From: Macrotrachela quadricornifera
Taxonomy: Eukaryota > Rotifera > Eurotatoria > Philodinida > Philodinidae
Reading direction: 5' to 3'
NCBI GenBank assembly: GCA_022393335.1
Contig: JAJEKB010020262.1
Location: forward strand, 352,681-416,680
DNA: 64,000 nt
Below are positions 13,101 through 28,100 of this stretch, in pieces (position 1 is the stretch's first letter; every line of letters starts with the position of its first letter). A program made the position numbers and the translations under genes. The notes below the pieces were generated by a model, which searched no databases, had not been told where the DNA came from, and saw only the letters and a list, made by a program, of their open reading frames with translations.

Positions 13101-16100
13101 TAAATTCCTATATGAATCTATCCAAGAACCTTTGTATCGAAAATTAGTTCCATAAAGGGATACAATTGCATTTCCATGGTTTGTAGATCGAAGTAAGAAC
13201 AAATGACGAGCAAACATAATGGGAGCATTTAATTTACTCTGTTCGATCAGAGAAATAATTCGTAAATGAAATACTGTTTCTGATATAAGCTTTGTACTAA
13301 CTAACTCAGAGGAAAGATATTGCTCAACGGAATTGTTTATTGCTTGAATAGACAGCTGACATAATCCATTAAGAAATTGCAAATGAGCTGGAAGAAAACG
13401 ACGATAATCCATTATATCATAGATAGATAGATCAGGAACGAGACCAGTTAAAAGATTGTTACGCCATTCATTCGATGTAAATGTACTCGAACAAATCTAT
13501 GAGAAATTCAAAATAAAAAGATACGTTATTTGAAATATCTATTAAAAAAAAATTTTGAACTAACTAAACAACAATGATTATGTCTCATATTGATTTCAAA
13601 TATTTATTTTATTTTATCAACTCCACCATGGAGATCACTGTTTGTGGACTCTATGCCGGTCACAAGTCCGGATAAAGGAGGAGTGTTAGACGGAAGGAGT
13701 GCAGATACCGCCGTCTGTAAAAAGGACAAGACGACAGAAACCAACCATGAACGATTTCAGAGGAATTTCATACCGGCTCGGACGGCGTCCGGGTGAACAA
13801 GGTCCGCGTCCTCTGCTGAGTGACCAGGGCAGAGTCGATAAGTTGGCGACTGGAAAGAACTCATATACGAACTATACGACGAAAAACACGCAAAAACTAA
13901 CTCTTGCCAAAAATTCTTTGACAGTTGGGACATGGAATGTGCAGACCCTATGGGCTGCAGGAAAATTGGAATTATTGCGAAACGAAATGAAACGTTTCAC
14001 ATATGATATAATTGGTATTTCTGAAGTGCGATGGATAGGAAAAGGTGAAACACCGAATGGTGATTTCATCTGGTCAGGAGAAGAAACTGTACATATGAGG
14101 GGTGTCGGTTTCTTATTAAGCACACAAGCAAAAAAAGCATTAATAGGATATAATCCAATAAGCTCACGAATAATTTCGGCGCGATTTGATGCAACACCAT
14201 TTAAAATAACAGTCATACATGTATACGCACCAACTTCTGCATCATCATCAGAAGACATTGAAGCATTCTACAGCGATATTGAAAAAATAATAACAAAGAC
14301 AGATAAAAAGGATATAATCATTTTGACAGGTGATTGGAACGCTAAAATTGGTAGTGAAAATGCAGATTGGAAATCAGTTATGGGTAAATATGGATATGGC
14401 GATAGAAACGAACGCGGAGAATGCCTTCTTGAATTTGCCACCACACATGATCTCTACATATGTAATACTAGGTTTCAACAGAAACCTAATAGAAAATGGA
14501 CCTGGGCATCGCCAGATGGAATTCATAAGAATATGATTGATCTAATTCTCATTCAAAGAAGATGGAAGACCTCAATCATCAACTGCCGAACTTTTCAGAG
14601 TGCAGACATAAGCTCAGACCATTCGCTAGTCTTATGCAATATCAAACTGCGACTCAAGAAAATGTCGAACAAACCACATCATTCATACAAAGTTGATACA
14701 AACCAGTTGAAAGATGAGAATATAAGACAATCATACAATACTACACTATTGAATAACATAAAGGATATAGGACCAACATGTAGTCTGGAAGAGCATTCTA
14801 ACATGATAAGACAGGCCATTGAAAATGCAGCAGAGACAACGATACCAGCAAAAAGGAAAACAAAAAAACCCTGGATTTCCGAAACGACACTAAAACTTGC
14901 TGATGAAAAATGAAAACTAAAACAGATGAAAAACATTTCCACAGAATATACACAGCAATATAAAGACATATGTCGGAAAGTCAAAAAATCTGCAAGACAG
15001 GATAAAGAATGCTGGATACAAAATCAGTGTGAACAAGCTGAAAAAGGTCTAAACATTGGTAATACTAGAGAAGCATACAGCCTATTAAAAATATTAAAAA
15101 GTGAATTTGTACCTCGAGTCAACGTGATACGAGATCAGCAGGGCACATTGTTACAGACAAAAGATGATATTAAAGATAGATGGAGACAGTATTGTAGCAG
15201 TCTGTATAAAGATCCTGGTGGTGGAGACGAGGTGGTTGAAGAACTCGAAGACATCGCCCCTCCGATAGTTGAACATACCCAGGACATTCTGTATTCTGAA
15301 GTCCAAACAGCAATACGTGCATTAAAAAGAAATAAGAGTCCAGGATCAGACGGAATTCCAGCAGAGATGCTACAAGCTGGAGGAGAACCACTAGCACGTC
15401 AAATATATCAGCTCTGTAACAAAGCATGGCATGAAGGTACAATTCCAGAAGAATGGGGCAAATCTATTTTGGTACCTATACCAAAAAAAGGAGATCTTAG
15501 TAACTGTTCTAACTATCGAACGATCTCACTCATCAATCATACAGGAAAAGTATTCCTAATTGTACTACTGAACAGATTAAAAGCCTACCTAGATCCATAC
15601 CTTTCAGAAGAACAGGCGGGATTTAGGAGAGACAGAAGCACAATACACCAGATTCTGACGCTTAGACTATTGGCCGAGAAAGCAAAAAGACAGGGAAAGA
15701 AAATCTATAACTGTTTTATTGACTTTCAAAAAGCATTCGATACGATCAAACATAAAATAATTTGGGCTACGCTAAAATCATATGGTGTTGATACAAAAAT
15801 AATCGCACTGCTACAAAACATCTATGAAAAGTCACAGTCAGCTGTTCGAACTGGTAATGATTATGGCGAGTGGTTTCAAATGGACGTAGGAACAAGACAA
15901 GGCGATCCTCTGTCACCACTCCTCTTCATCGTATATCTTGAAAGAGTAATGGACCAGGTGAGGCAGAACACCTGCGGAATCAATGTCAGCGGAATACTGA
16001 TAAACAACCTAAGGTTCGCAGATGATATTGATCTCATAGATGAAGATCTCAGCTCACTTCAACGCCAAGTTGAGCTAACAAAAACAGCAGCCGAACAGTC

Positions 16101-19100
16101 TGGACTGATGATTAATATAAATAAAACAAAAACCATGGTTTTTGGAGACAGGAATATTGAAAATAGAATACAGGTAGCAGGCGGCACCATAGAGAATGTA
16201 GAAAAATTCGAATACCTCGGCAGCTTAATTACTTGGGATAACAACTGCTCAGAGGAAATCAAAAGGCGAATAGGAAAAGCGACAGGTACACTAGCATCAT
16301 TAAAACATATTTGGAATAGCAAAAAACTGAAGACAGAAAACAAACTAAAGATCCTAAACACTTGTGTCTTCAGTGTCCTACTATACGCTTCAGAGACATG
16401 GACTTTAAAAGAAGCAGACAGGAAAAAGCTAGTGGTATTTGAAATGAAATGTTACCGACGGATTCTAAGAATAAACTGGCAGGACATGATACGAAACGAA
16501 GATATCCGAAGAAGGATATCAAGAGAGGAGACGATAATCGACACCATCAAAAAGAGGAAGCTGCGGTTGTTTGGCCACATCTGCAGAATGGACGATAGTA
16601 GATTGATAAAATATCTACTATTTGGAAAAATCGATGGAAAATCTCGAAGGGGGCGTCCATGCAGAGAGTGGCTGAATGACATAACTGAATGGTGTCAACA
16701 CAGTGGGCAGGAGCTGTTCCACCTTGCGCAAGATCGACAGGCATGGAAAAATCTGATCCCATAAAATGGTTGGCCCCAACGGGCGTCAAGCCTAAGGGAC
16801 ATGATGATGATGATGATGATGATTTTATTTTATCACTTTTGATTGAATTCTAACTCTGCAGGTATTTTCGACGCACTAGATTTAAGATTTGAATATGAAT
16901 CGTTATTTTTTTCATGGTTTCTTATATTTCTAGATATTTAAACGGTAAATAATTTTAACGGTCGATAGTGATTTATTTGCTATTGTTAGAAGAACTAGAA
17001 ATAAAATTTATTATTGGAAAATGAGATCAGTCATTGGTTACTATTTATAATTATTAATTAAAATCCATTTTGATTTTCTATAATCAAGATGAATGATTCC
17101 ACAACTTACATATTGGACATTATTCAATTACAAATTTCTGAATTCGATTTTAATCTTTTAATATGTGATGAATTAAAACTAAAATTCCTATCTGAAATTC
17201 TCATATTTAGCTGAGTGAGTAATCGATACTGTTGAGTTCGACATAAAATCAATTATAATCTGTAAGCAAATAAATGAAATATTTATTTACTATATCTTTC
17301 ATATACACATATATATATTATATATTTTTTTCCTCTGTTCTTTCTTTTCTCCTTATCCGTCTACGAATTTATCTACTAATAATCTGACTGAACTGTGTTT
17401 TTTCCAAATTAGATACAAAAGATATTATGTAGGTTTTTTTCCAAATATATTGTATTACGCAAATAGGAATAATCGAAAAAGTAATCATCTATCGTTATAT
17501 TAAATACTCACGTTTTATTTTCAATAAATCATTTGATATAGATCTTCGGGAAATAGTACCTTTCACTTAGCAATAAGACGATAACATAATATTGTCTCTA
17601 ATCAAAATCAAATTAACAAACTGACAATCCAATCGAGTTTTGGACATTTTTTAGATAAAGAATTGCAAATTTTGTGTTTTTTCTCTACGAAATCAAAGTA
17701 TTCAACTATTATTAACGTCAGAATTAAATGAGGGCGGGTGTAAAATTAATCACTCGAGGATAACAATAGCGAGCGACCTGCGCTTTTAACCAATTGAACG
17801 AGGAAAAGTTGATATGTCTTTTTCTCTGATAGTATATAAGTCGAAATCTCTTTAAAACTATTGATCTTTGCAAAACATGAAAAAGAATGCATGAAAAGTG
17901 ACCTGTTATCTAGATGAAATTTTGATTATGACTTTTGATTTAGATAGAGGAACAGAATATATGTAGTTCAGCATACAATTTAAATGGTTTTCGGATTACA
18001 TTCTAATGTTGAGCAAATAATAGAGAATACACAAGAGTAAATAATTATTATTTTCGTTTAAATTAGTCTATTGTTATGCATTTGAGATCGACAATTAGAA
18101 AATGAGTATTTAAAAACTAAACTCATGTGAATCTTAAATCGACTTTGTGCCGATGAAACAATTCGTATTTTCAATTTGTGTAATCCAAGATGAAAATCGA
18201 AAAAAAACTTTTCATATTTATAAATAAATAATCATTTATGAACTGATTATTCATTATTTTTATTAATCTCGGGTAAAAGATTATTCAAAGTGACTGTTAT
18301 CATTCTAAGTATGTATTCCATTTGAGGATCTCTCAAGCCTTTAAATATAAACATTTCTTCTGTGGTGAAATGTTAGCAAAAGTTTATGTTTGAGAAAAAA
18401 TAATCGAAAAGGCAACAATAACAAGTAATTACATTACTTTTGATTATTTTTCATTAAACTAAATTAAAATCTCATTTTTTTCGATTGTTTATATGAAATA
18501 TAGATCAGTCATAATGTTAATTTTGATTAAAAATTCTTTTTTAATCTATTCTTTTATAGTTAAGTAAAATTTGAAAAAAAAATTCATTTTACTTTCAATC
18601 ACTTATCAATACAATCGGACCAAATCATGGTCTTAACCGAAATTGGTCAATTAGAAAATAATTCAAATTAAATATAAAATATTTTACAATAATGAATAAA
18701 AGACGATTTTGTTTCCTAACGGTCTAGGTATCTCTTTTGACGGGCATTCTCCTTATTGATTATATTGAGAATCGATTATATTTGCATTTATAGTCAAAAG
18801 TTATGATGATCATTTTCAATGGATTACATAAATAATCAATTAAAAACTCAATTTTGATTTAAATCTATCGAAAAATCATCGTTTATCGTAGTTTCTTCCA
18901 TGAACAAAAGATAAAGATATGTTTTAAAACTTTTGACATTGACGTGTCTTTTCTGTTGTTATTAAACAAATTGAAGTAATATCTTTGCTTACCTGATGAA
19001 ATATGGGTTTAATCTCCACGTATAAATAATATTTCGATGAAATTGATGAACATGGACATTGAAGTGTATCACCGTGATCCCTTACAAGACCATTGTAAAC

Positions 19101-22100
19101 ATTCAAATCTGGTTTATTAAATGTCTTCACCAATATTTGAGGTTTAATGATTGTATATAAGACGGTGATAGTGAAACTAATAATAAGTAGAAGAGTGTAG
19201 AGACGAGTGGTCCATCGACCAAGGTATTCGGCTCTAATTCGATTAGTTTTATTTCCAAAGGCCCATAGAGGAAATATATTCAGATTAATTAATTTTGTGT
19301 ATACAAATGTAGGTACTTTCTGCAATACGATTTTCAATCGATCGAATAATTCTGGACGAACTATGTACAGAAAAACTAATTTTATGTCATATTTATGCCG
19401 AAGAAACAGATTCTATCGTTAGGTTGTTTAAGATAATGAAAGAACAGAGGTGTTATGCAGTTTATCATGTGATAGAAGAGTGACATACAAGATGAGTAAA
19501 AGAGAAAAAAATTTAACTTTTGCTCTTGTGTCGATATATTTCGTATATCATAATTTTCGTTTCGGAACTATTTTCTCTAAGGACATCTGCAAGAAGCGTA
19601 TAAAAGGTTTAAATCTTATATTTCGTCCAGAATTAGGTAAATCTGACGAAAGAAGATGATTTACATGATTGATGGATGTGTCTATGTTTGTTGAAATATC
19701 ATTAAAATATCTATCTTGTAATTATCTTCATGGAATAGAGAATAGTTTCTACTGTTAACAAAGTTTCTATAAGATTTATGTTACCAAGCAATTATCTTAC
19801 ATATTGTTAAATTCATGTAACTGAGACAAAAAATTTGAAAATATTTATTCCATTATCAGTAAAAAGTTCGATTGTGTAGTCCTAATCGACTCATATTTTA
19901 GAAGCTGAATATATCTTCAACTGCTTCAAATTTACTAAAAAGTTTATTAAAACTTTAATATCTTGACTAACAAGTCTGGAAACAAGGTTATATTAGTGTT
20001 TTCCTTCTCTTCTATTCCTATAGTTTGGAGTAAAATCTAATGATAAAACGATTTTTGAATGAAATAATATTTCGTTTAGTTCATTGAATTCAAATTGAAA
20101 ATTTTTAAGTGCATATGGTGCGAATATGTTGATGTGATTGGTACTATATAAAAAGAAAAATACGAACAGTCTTGAAATCTGTTAAAAGTCTTTTTCAAAG
20201 GTCTTGATTGTACAATTCGGTAACGAGCTGCTATGGATTTTTATTTAACCAACGAACCAGTGGAAGAATAAAATCGCTTTTCATTCAAGATTGTTTCGAT
20301 TAATTCTGCTTTAATAATTGGCAAAAATTCTACCTTACGATAGAACGTCTCCAACTGTCAAATCGCTCTTGAGTTTGTACTCTGTGCACAAGATAGACAC
20401 CAGTGAGGTATGAAAAACTGCAAAAGGATAAGTGCCAATAGAGCTTCCGTCTAGAGTTATAGACACTTTAGTGAAATTTTAACCTATGACATGGTATATA
20501 CCAATAAATAGAATGATGGTATTTCGACCTGAGATTTTGTTTTCAGAGATGTCTAATAGTGAATAGAGTGCCCTGAAAAGTTCAATTTAAAAGAGCGCTT
20601 TCTTTTTGAGATATTAAAGCCTCAAAAAATATGAAATTCTAGCATATTTCGTGCGATGTGAGTCATTTTTGAAATTTTAATATTTCGAAAGTAAAGTGTT
20701 CTTTTAAGTTGACATTTTCAGAATACTCTACTCATCAATAAATCTCTGTGAAGGTAAAATCTCAGGTCGAAATACCATCGTTCCATTTATTGGTATATAT
20801 CATATCATAGGCTAAAATTCCAGCAAAGTGTCTATAACTCTAGGCGGAAGGACTAATGGCACTTATCCTTTTGAAGTTTTTCATACCTCACTGGTGTCTA
20901 TCTTATGCACAGAGTCCAAACTCAAAAGCGACTTGACAGTTGGAGGCGTTCTATTGTTAGTTCGATTTCATAAGTTTCCAAAACTGAAATATTGAATTAT
21001 AAAATTAACGGTTCTTGTTTAAAATCTTAGATATTTTCGTGAGGAACTGTCGTATAGAACAGAGATGTCATCGGTTCGTGTTTTTCTCGAACCGAACCGA
21101 AATGAACCGAAAGTTTTACGAACCGAACCGAACCGAACCGAACCGAACCGATCCATTTTTTGAAAAGTTTAAACCGAACCGAAAAAGTTTCGAACCGAAT
21201 CGAACCGAACCGAATATAGTTGAAACTGATTAGAATTCACACTACATTAAGGGAATCATTAAAATGTTGTTTGTATTATGATATGTAGAAGGATCCATTT
21301 TTAAATAACCATTCAAAGCATTTATAAAATCTGATTTTGTTTCAAGGAAACCAACTAAGAAAAATTGATTATTATAATATATTCAAATCAGGGCTCCCAA
21401 GTGTACTTCATTTTGGGGTATTATACTCCATTTGGCCATTTTGCACCCCGAAAAAAACTGTACCTTTGAGGTACAATTTTTGTACCCCATTTGAATTTTT
21501 GAGCTTCTAGCACGATACACTGATTTTTGATAGATATAAATTGTGTTTCATACTAAAGCTCATAGCGCCGCTGTAGTGGCACTTATAGTTAGCAATATTG
21601 GTGAAGACTTGGCTAAAGATTAGTAATATGTTTCATTGATTTTATTTTATTGCACTTTACTTTTTTCTATTTTCAAGTCAAAATAAATTTCGATAGGTCC
21701 GTTTTTCTCTTTATAGTCATATTAAGCATTCAACCAAAACTAGGCAAAGTTCAGTGTTAAATAACTGAAATTGTAGCTGTTAAACTAAAAATCAATTTGA
21801 ACTGTAAGACAAAATGTAATATTTTCTTTTTATATTTTTTCGAAACGAACCTGATTTAATCGTACGTACTCAACGACAAGAAAAGTATAGCCATATTAAA
21901 AACCCTGTTCCAGTTGATTATAATATTCAGCGTGTCTTAATTGAAAATGTTGTCTTGTTTTTTAGATTACAGTTGTTTTAGTTATCACATTCGCGGGGAT
22001 GGGTATCTTGTTTTTTTCATAATTTGTAAAAAGTTCGGTTCCTTTATTCATGACAATTGTAATACTATAAAACGGCTTTTTTGCCAACGTTACTATTATA

Positions 22101-25100
22101 GATAAGAGTTATACGAATTTCTTTATCAGAGATAAACGATGTAGCATCTCATGTCAGAATATTATAGAAATATTTATGTTTTTCTACTCTAAAGAGACTT
22201 TTGCATCACCCTATGCGAGAATGGACCCGTGAATCTCATCGCATCTAGCGTATTAAAGTATTGTTTAATTGTGATAGTGTGCTCTCTTGTATAAAATACT
22301 CTATAAACTTGAAATCTAATAGAGAGCAGTGAAAAATTATGTTCTTTTTGAGAGAAAAGGCTTTTCATTTAGTTTTTCCACAATAATCCTTTTCTTTTAG
22401 AAAAAATTGCGTATCCCAACAGCATACCCTATTCTAGAAAAACTTGTGCCCTAATCGTATCCCATTTAAAGTATGATGCACCCCATTTGAAGACTAACAC
22501 TTGGCAGCCCTGATTCAAACACAAATAAAAAACAAATATGATTAGTCTTTAAAGAATAAGAAAATAAGCAATGGTTTGGTTGTGCATTGTTAGATGTGAT
22601 TTGTTCACATTAACTTCTAATGAGAAAAATGTTAAAATTGTTTTTGTTCAAAATGACATCTATTTAATTCTAACACGAGAGTGTACTTCATTTATCACTA
22701 TTCTTTAAGAGAACAATGTCAAGTATACATTCTTTCTCTGTATACTGAGAAACAAAGAATTTTCTTTGTTTCCATAGGAAATCATTGTTTCATTGCGTGC
22801 ATTATTTCTATTGCACAGAGGAGAATAAAGTATGATAAGTTAAATATAGCTGGATAAAAAAAATTTCAAACCGAACCGAACCGAACCGAAAAAATTTCGA
22901 ACCGAACCGAACCGAACCGATAAATTTTCAAAAAAGTTTGAACCGAACCGAGTTCGAGTCGGTTCGGTTCGGTTCGGTTCGAAACCGAACCGATGACATC
23001 TCTGGTATAGAATTCAAATTTTCAATGTAGTTGATAAGTGTATTATTAAAAATAATTATTCAAAAGTTTCAGCTTTTTACTGTTATATGTTTCTTGGGAT
23101 ATTAATGTCCGATATTGCTTTATTGTTGTACTGATATAAAGAATTAAGAGTTGTTCATCTTTCATCAAAATGGAAAAATTATCAAAAAAATGAATATTTC
23201 TCAAAATAGACAACTGAGAATAGTGAAAACTTTGAATGATTATTAGCAAACAACTTCGAACTATAATAACGAAATGTATCCTAAGTCACATTTCATTATT
23301 CACAGGGATATTAAAGTGTTTTAAAACAAAACGACTATTTTCCTCGGTATTAGAAAAATGAATATCTGAACGTATTCTAGTGCTAATTTAACAACTCAAT
23401 AATTCAATATTTCACCCTGAAAGATTCATGAGTTCAAGCTAAGATAGTATTTATATTATTCACTGGAACATGTTGAATGATGACAATCCCAAGTGAAAAT
23501 TGATTTTACTTCTAGAAAATTTCCTTGGGAAAATGGTGAAAAATGTTTCACTAATCTCAATTTCTAAATCTTTTTCGATGATTAGAAATAATAATCTCCT
23601 AAACATAGATTTTGGGATTCTCGTATTTTTCTTAATTTTCATTTATATTTTACATATCTATTATCCCTATAAATGATACCAATGTATGCTTTCTCCAAAG
23701 GTATTTCATATACGGTTACCTTGTGTTTGTGTTCTAGTCTTTGGTGTAAACAAGCTATAGACAAAGATGACAAATGGAGGTATGATCATTTGTAATACAG
23801 CCGTAAGACCACCGATCATAGATATTATTGTAACTATTATCCCAATGAAATTGATTTTCTGTTTTGTAAGAGAATAAGTACAGTATGCTGGTGCACATGC
23901 TTTCCAATAGAGTGAGTATGAATATTCAAAATTCCATTGATCGACCATTAGCTCTTTAAGTATTGTTGACATTGTAGTATTTGGTGGAAAACGATTCGAT
24001 GTATTATCATAAACGAGAGGACGAACATTGAAGTTCGATACGCTAATGTTGAAAGAGAAATGTATTCATGTGAAGTTGAACCAAGATTCGAACAATTTTC
24101 TGTGGATTTCATTTCGAAAATTCTTCGAGAGATTATCTCTTCGTTTTCAATTGATCTTAATATATTCTATCCATTGATATTTTTATTCTCTTTTAGGAAC
24201 TAAAAACCTGTTCGAGAAGATTGTAATATACTGCCTTTTTATTTCACGTTTTCTTATACGTCGTTATCAAATACGCTTTGAGATATTGTTTTATAGTTCC
24301 TATTCTGATTTCAAATAGATTTCCACCATTTATATATGTTATTATGCTGAATTTTCTCTAAAAACTCTTATGGCTTCTGTAGATCTTTCTTGTTCACAAT
24401 TGTATATCTAATATTGTTTCATTTGGATTCGTTTAATCACTCATGCAACCTTTTTACGTGTGATGTAAATTATCCGATTGAAATCTTATCAATATACTCA
24501 ATTTATTTTGTTTTAATGGGAAGATTAGTTGATTTCAATTTGATAGTTTGTACTTTTTCTGTATTTATTTTATTGTTAATTATAAAATTTGGATAACATT
24601 GTTGTTTTCATCAGATGTAGAATAACACTGATGCATGACGTACAATGTTGTCTTTTTACAAGTGTTTTTTTCATCCTTGCTATTCTTTCTTTTTTTCTGT
24701 TTAAATTTTTAATTGTGGAATGGAAAAACAATCATAGTGGTATGAACCGACTGATTGTTTTCTTCCTCAATTTATTATCAAAAATAAAAACAAGGAAAAA
24801 CCACTCTTGTTTACAAATAAGACCGTGCGTGAATCAATGTTATTCTGTGCCTGATGACGAAATTATTATTGTTCAAACGTCACTACTAACAATAAAAACA
24901 ATTATAGAAAGTGCACAAACTATCAAATTGAGACATAATGAATATCACTTTTCTCGAGTTAGATTGCATTCTCGTACAAATCAATTGTCAATACAAACAT
25001 GCAATTATATCATGTACTAGCCGAGGTACCCGATGAAAAGAGAATATGGTTAAAGTTTTGTATCTTCCACCCGACTTATTCTGCTGTACATAACACGTCT

Positions 25101-28100
25101 TCCACAGGACTGCCCTCCATTGTGGGTGAGCTACCTGCAACAGAAATTTTTCCATCACATCTGAAACCCCTTGAACAGAACTTTTAACAGCATGCGTCAG
25201 GCATCTTTAACAGGATTGTTCCTGTTATGCGTTAGGTGTTCGCCATTGGACTCTTCTCGCCGTGCGTGGGATATCTTTTAGAGCTTTTCCCACCATGCAT
25301 CAGGCATCTTCAACAGGACTCTTCTCGTCGGGCTAAAGCTGAATCCTCATTCGCATCCACTCTGGACACAGTCACTCTCAACTTTTCATTGAACTACGTT
25401 ATTTGGCTAGACAGTGAGTAAAATCACGATCTCTTACGACTTGGATGAAGTTTCACGCACACCTCCCTTTCTCACCCCCAATCACTCTGCCGACTTTCCT
25501 CAGCATTCAAGGAACTGATTTGAATAGTTCTGTGACGCTATCTCTCACGATAACGAAATACATAGCGAACAGACTCATCAGAATCTCGATCTGTATTGAT
25601 CGCGATGAAATTTCACCCAGCCCTTTCCGCGTACCCCGCTTAGTGGTTACAACCTCAAATCAGCTTTCCTCAGAAGCTAAGAAAGTAGTATGGAAAGTTT
25701 TATGACGCTAGCTATCACAGAGACTAAAGGCACGGCGAACAGACAAACGTTCTTCTTTAAATATATAGATGCGTCATCGTTGTGAATCAAGAAAAAGAAC
25801 AAATACGTTTTTTCTGTGAGTCATAGAAAACTAATGGATACACTGTAGTTGTGAATCAAGGAAACACTTGTATACATTTTTTTCTCTTCTAACCTATTAG
25901 AAACCTTCGATTTTCACATTTAGACCAAAGAATCATCAATACGAAATCATTAATCTTACAATCTAAACAAATTGGCTAAATTTCTGAAAAATTCACACAA
26001 ATTTCATTGCTATATGACTTGGGTGAAATTTCACCCAAACACCCCTTATCCTACTCCTGTTAATGATAACAGCACTCTTTAAAGCTACTTCTGGTCTCAG
26101 AAAAGCGTCGTGGAAAGTTTGGTGATGTTAGCTATTACAGTACTACTATCGGCGCCAGAAGTCAAGGCAGTCGGTTGCTTTTTGAATAACTCTTGGTAGG
26201 AATAAGATAGAGACCTGCGGGTTTCACCGTTTGATAGCCAAAACCTGAGAGCATCTCTTTTTAAGCAAAAAATATTTTGAAAACAAAAATCATGATTGGT
26301 TTTTTGGACGATCTCTGGAAAACCACGTTGGGGTTTTGAAAACTGCCATAGGAATTTATTGATTTTTTGACATAATCGAAATCAGCATCAAAAACTGCAT
26401 CGACTCAAGTATTTTTTTTAAAATTTTAAGAAAATTTTTTTTTGTCAAATATTTATCTCGAGTCATCAGCAGGACCACGTCAATGCATAAATTGAGCTAA
26501 AAAATGACAAAGGTCCAATTTTATGATAAAAAGAAATTTTATTAAAATACTAAAAAAAATATTTGAATCGATGGAGTTTTTGATGCTGATTCCAAATATG
26601 TCAAAAAATCAGTATACTTCTATGACAATTTTCATAATGGCAGCGTGGTTTTTCAGAGATCCTCTCGAAAACCAAACTTAGGATTTTTCCTCAGAAAAGT
26701 TTTTGCTCACAAAAATGTGCTCTTTGGTCTTAGCTATCAAACGATGAAAACCGCAGGTCTCTATCTTGTTCTTATCAAGAGTTATTCAAGAAACAACCGA
26801 TTGCCTTGGCTTCTGGCGCCGATAGTATCTGAGTGACATTTCATCCACACATCACACCTAGACACACCCCGATAACCGTGCTGACCCCACGTCGACCTTC
26901 CTTGGGACCTAGAGAAGCATCGTGGAAAGTTTGGTGATCGTAGCTTTTACAGGGACTGAATGCATAGCGAACAGACAAACATTCCTCTTTATATATATAG
27001 ATAAAAAGCCATCAAAACATGCACACTAGTCATCTCATATAAAATAGAACAAAACGGTTGTCCCAAGAAAATAAGATCTGACAGAAGATCTCATACGAAC
27101 TTAATAGAAATGTACAATAAATTTTGTGATACAAAAATCAGTATATTGACATGTTCTAAGATCTTTTTTAAAATGCAAGGAAGCTAACAAATTGTTAAAT
27201 AGAATGTATCAGGATTAAGTCAATAGGAATATATGCTTTTAACGTAGATACTACGACGAATTCAGTATAGACATACAACTCACATTTCAGAATTATTTCT
27301 ATTGAATTTCGTGTCAGAATTTTCTAAAAAGATGTTTGAGATGTAAGTAAATCAATAATAAACCTGAATAGAATACGTCAATATCTATTATAAACATGCA
27401 ATATATTCTCAAAGGAACCCAACAGAAATTGTCCTAATATCGGTTCAATTTCACCCGCTTACAAGGCTGTTTCATAACTTGTGTAATAGAGTAACATTGA
27501 CAAGCAATTTGAGTCCGAATAAAAGCATTCCAATGTTGAAGAAAGAAGAGAATCGATTGGAAAACAACCTAAAACCAAACCTGGTACTGAATAGGCCGGA
27601 GTTATATATACATTAGAGCTAGTATAATGAATTTCATAAAATTGCAGCGGTTGTAGACAACCAGGATTAGTAGCACAAATACAAGTGAAGTCTGTCTGAT
27701 GATTAGAACCCATGGCCAACATGTATCTCGGCTCAATCGATGGTAAACCATTGAAACGAAATGTGGGCTAAAAGTAAAACAAAGATCTATGTTTCGTCAT
27801 CAATCAATCTTAAAAATCGCCTGTCTCAACTGAGAAATGAAAGACCTACAACATATTCTGTCCTAGAATGACTCTCATAAAAGATATTTCAAAAGGTATA
27901 ATTATAGTCAATAAAATGGAAATATCAAGCATAAATTGGTACTAATTTTCTCTTCATATTTTTCTCTGTATTGATCTCTATTAAATTTAGCTGTCTCTTC
28001 GTCTCGCGTATCAATTAGGATTCTAGTTTCTATCTGTAATATTTTCTAAAAAAGGGAGTATAGCTATCAGTCTCTAGTCATGTGAAATACTCACAACTAA

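Larger units (their letters stand above)
13497..18992 (-). other. Intron 9 (5,496 bp) with LINE insertion
   Basis: The donor is GTAAGC after FHQ at 18993 and the acceptor is TCTCATAG at 13497. About 3.2 kb is the LINE plus its target duplication, so the intron was about 2.3 kb before that insertion. Confidence 0.75.
19361..23719 (-). other. Intron 8 (4,359 bp), between units 2 and 3
   Basis: The donor is GTAACC at 23719 and the acceptor AG at 19362-19361. It contains a foldback and two nested hAT-type elements. Confidence 0.7.
24043..27462 (-). other. Intron 7 (3,420 bp)
   Basis: The donor is GTAAGC at 27462 and the acceptor AG at 24044-24043. It contains the composite repeat at 25016-27003. 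Confidence 0.7.

Noticed and set aside
12387..13412. Stand-alone 341-aa gene starting at ATG 13412
   Set aside because: Conserved in-frame residues precede the ATG back to an AG acceptor at 13497, and they align with units 1 and 2. It is an internal exon, and its last residues lie beyond a donor site.
13872..16789. Minus-strand open frames across the LINE
   Set aside because: Antisense shadows of the endonuclease-reverse transcriptase frame.
21015..21233. Plus-strand open frame rich in EPNRT repeats
   Set aside because: It is the translation of the AACCG pentamer array of a transposable element.
24589..25020. 143-codon plus-strand open frame in intron 7
   Set aside because: Low-complexity AT-driven sequence, antisense to the host gene, with no domain, splice context or neighbour logic.
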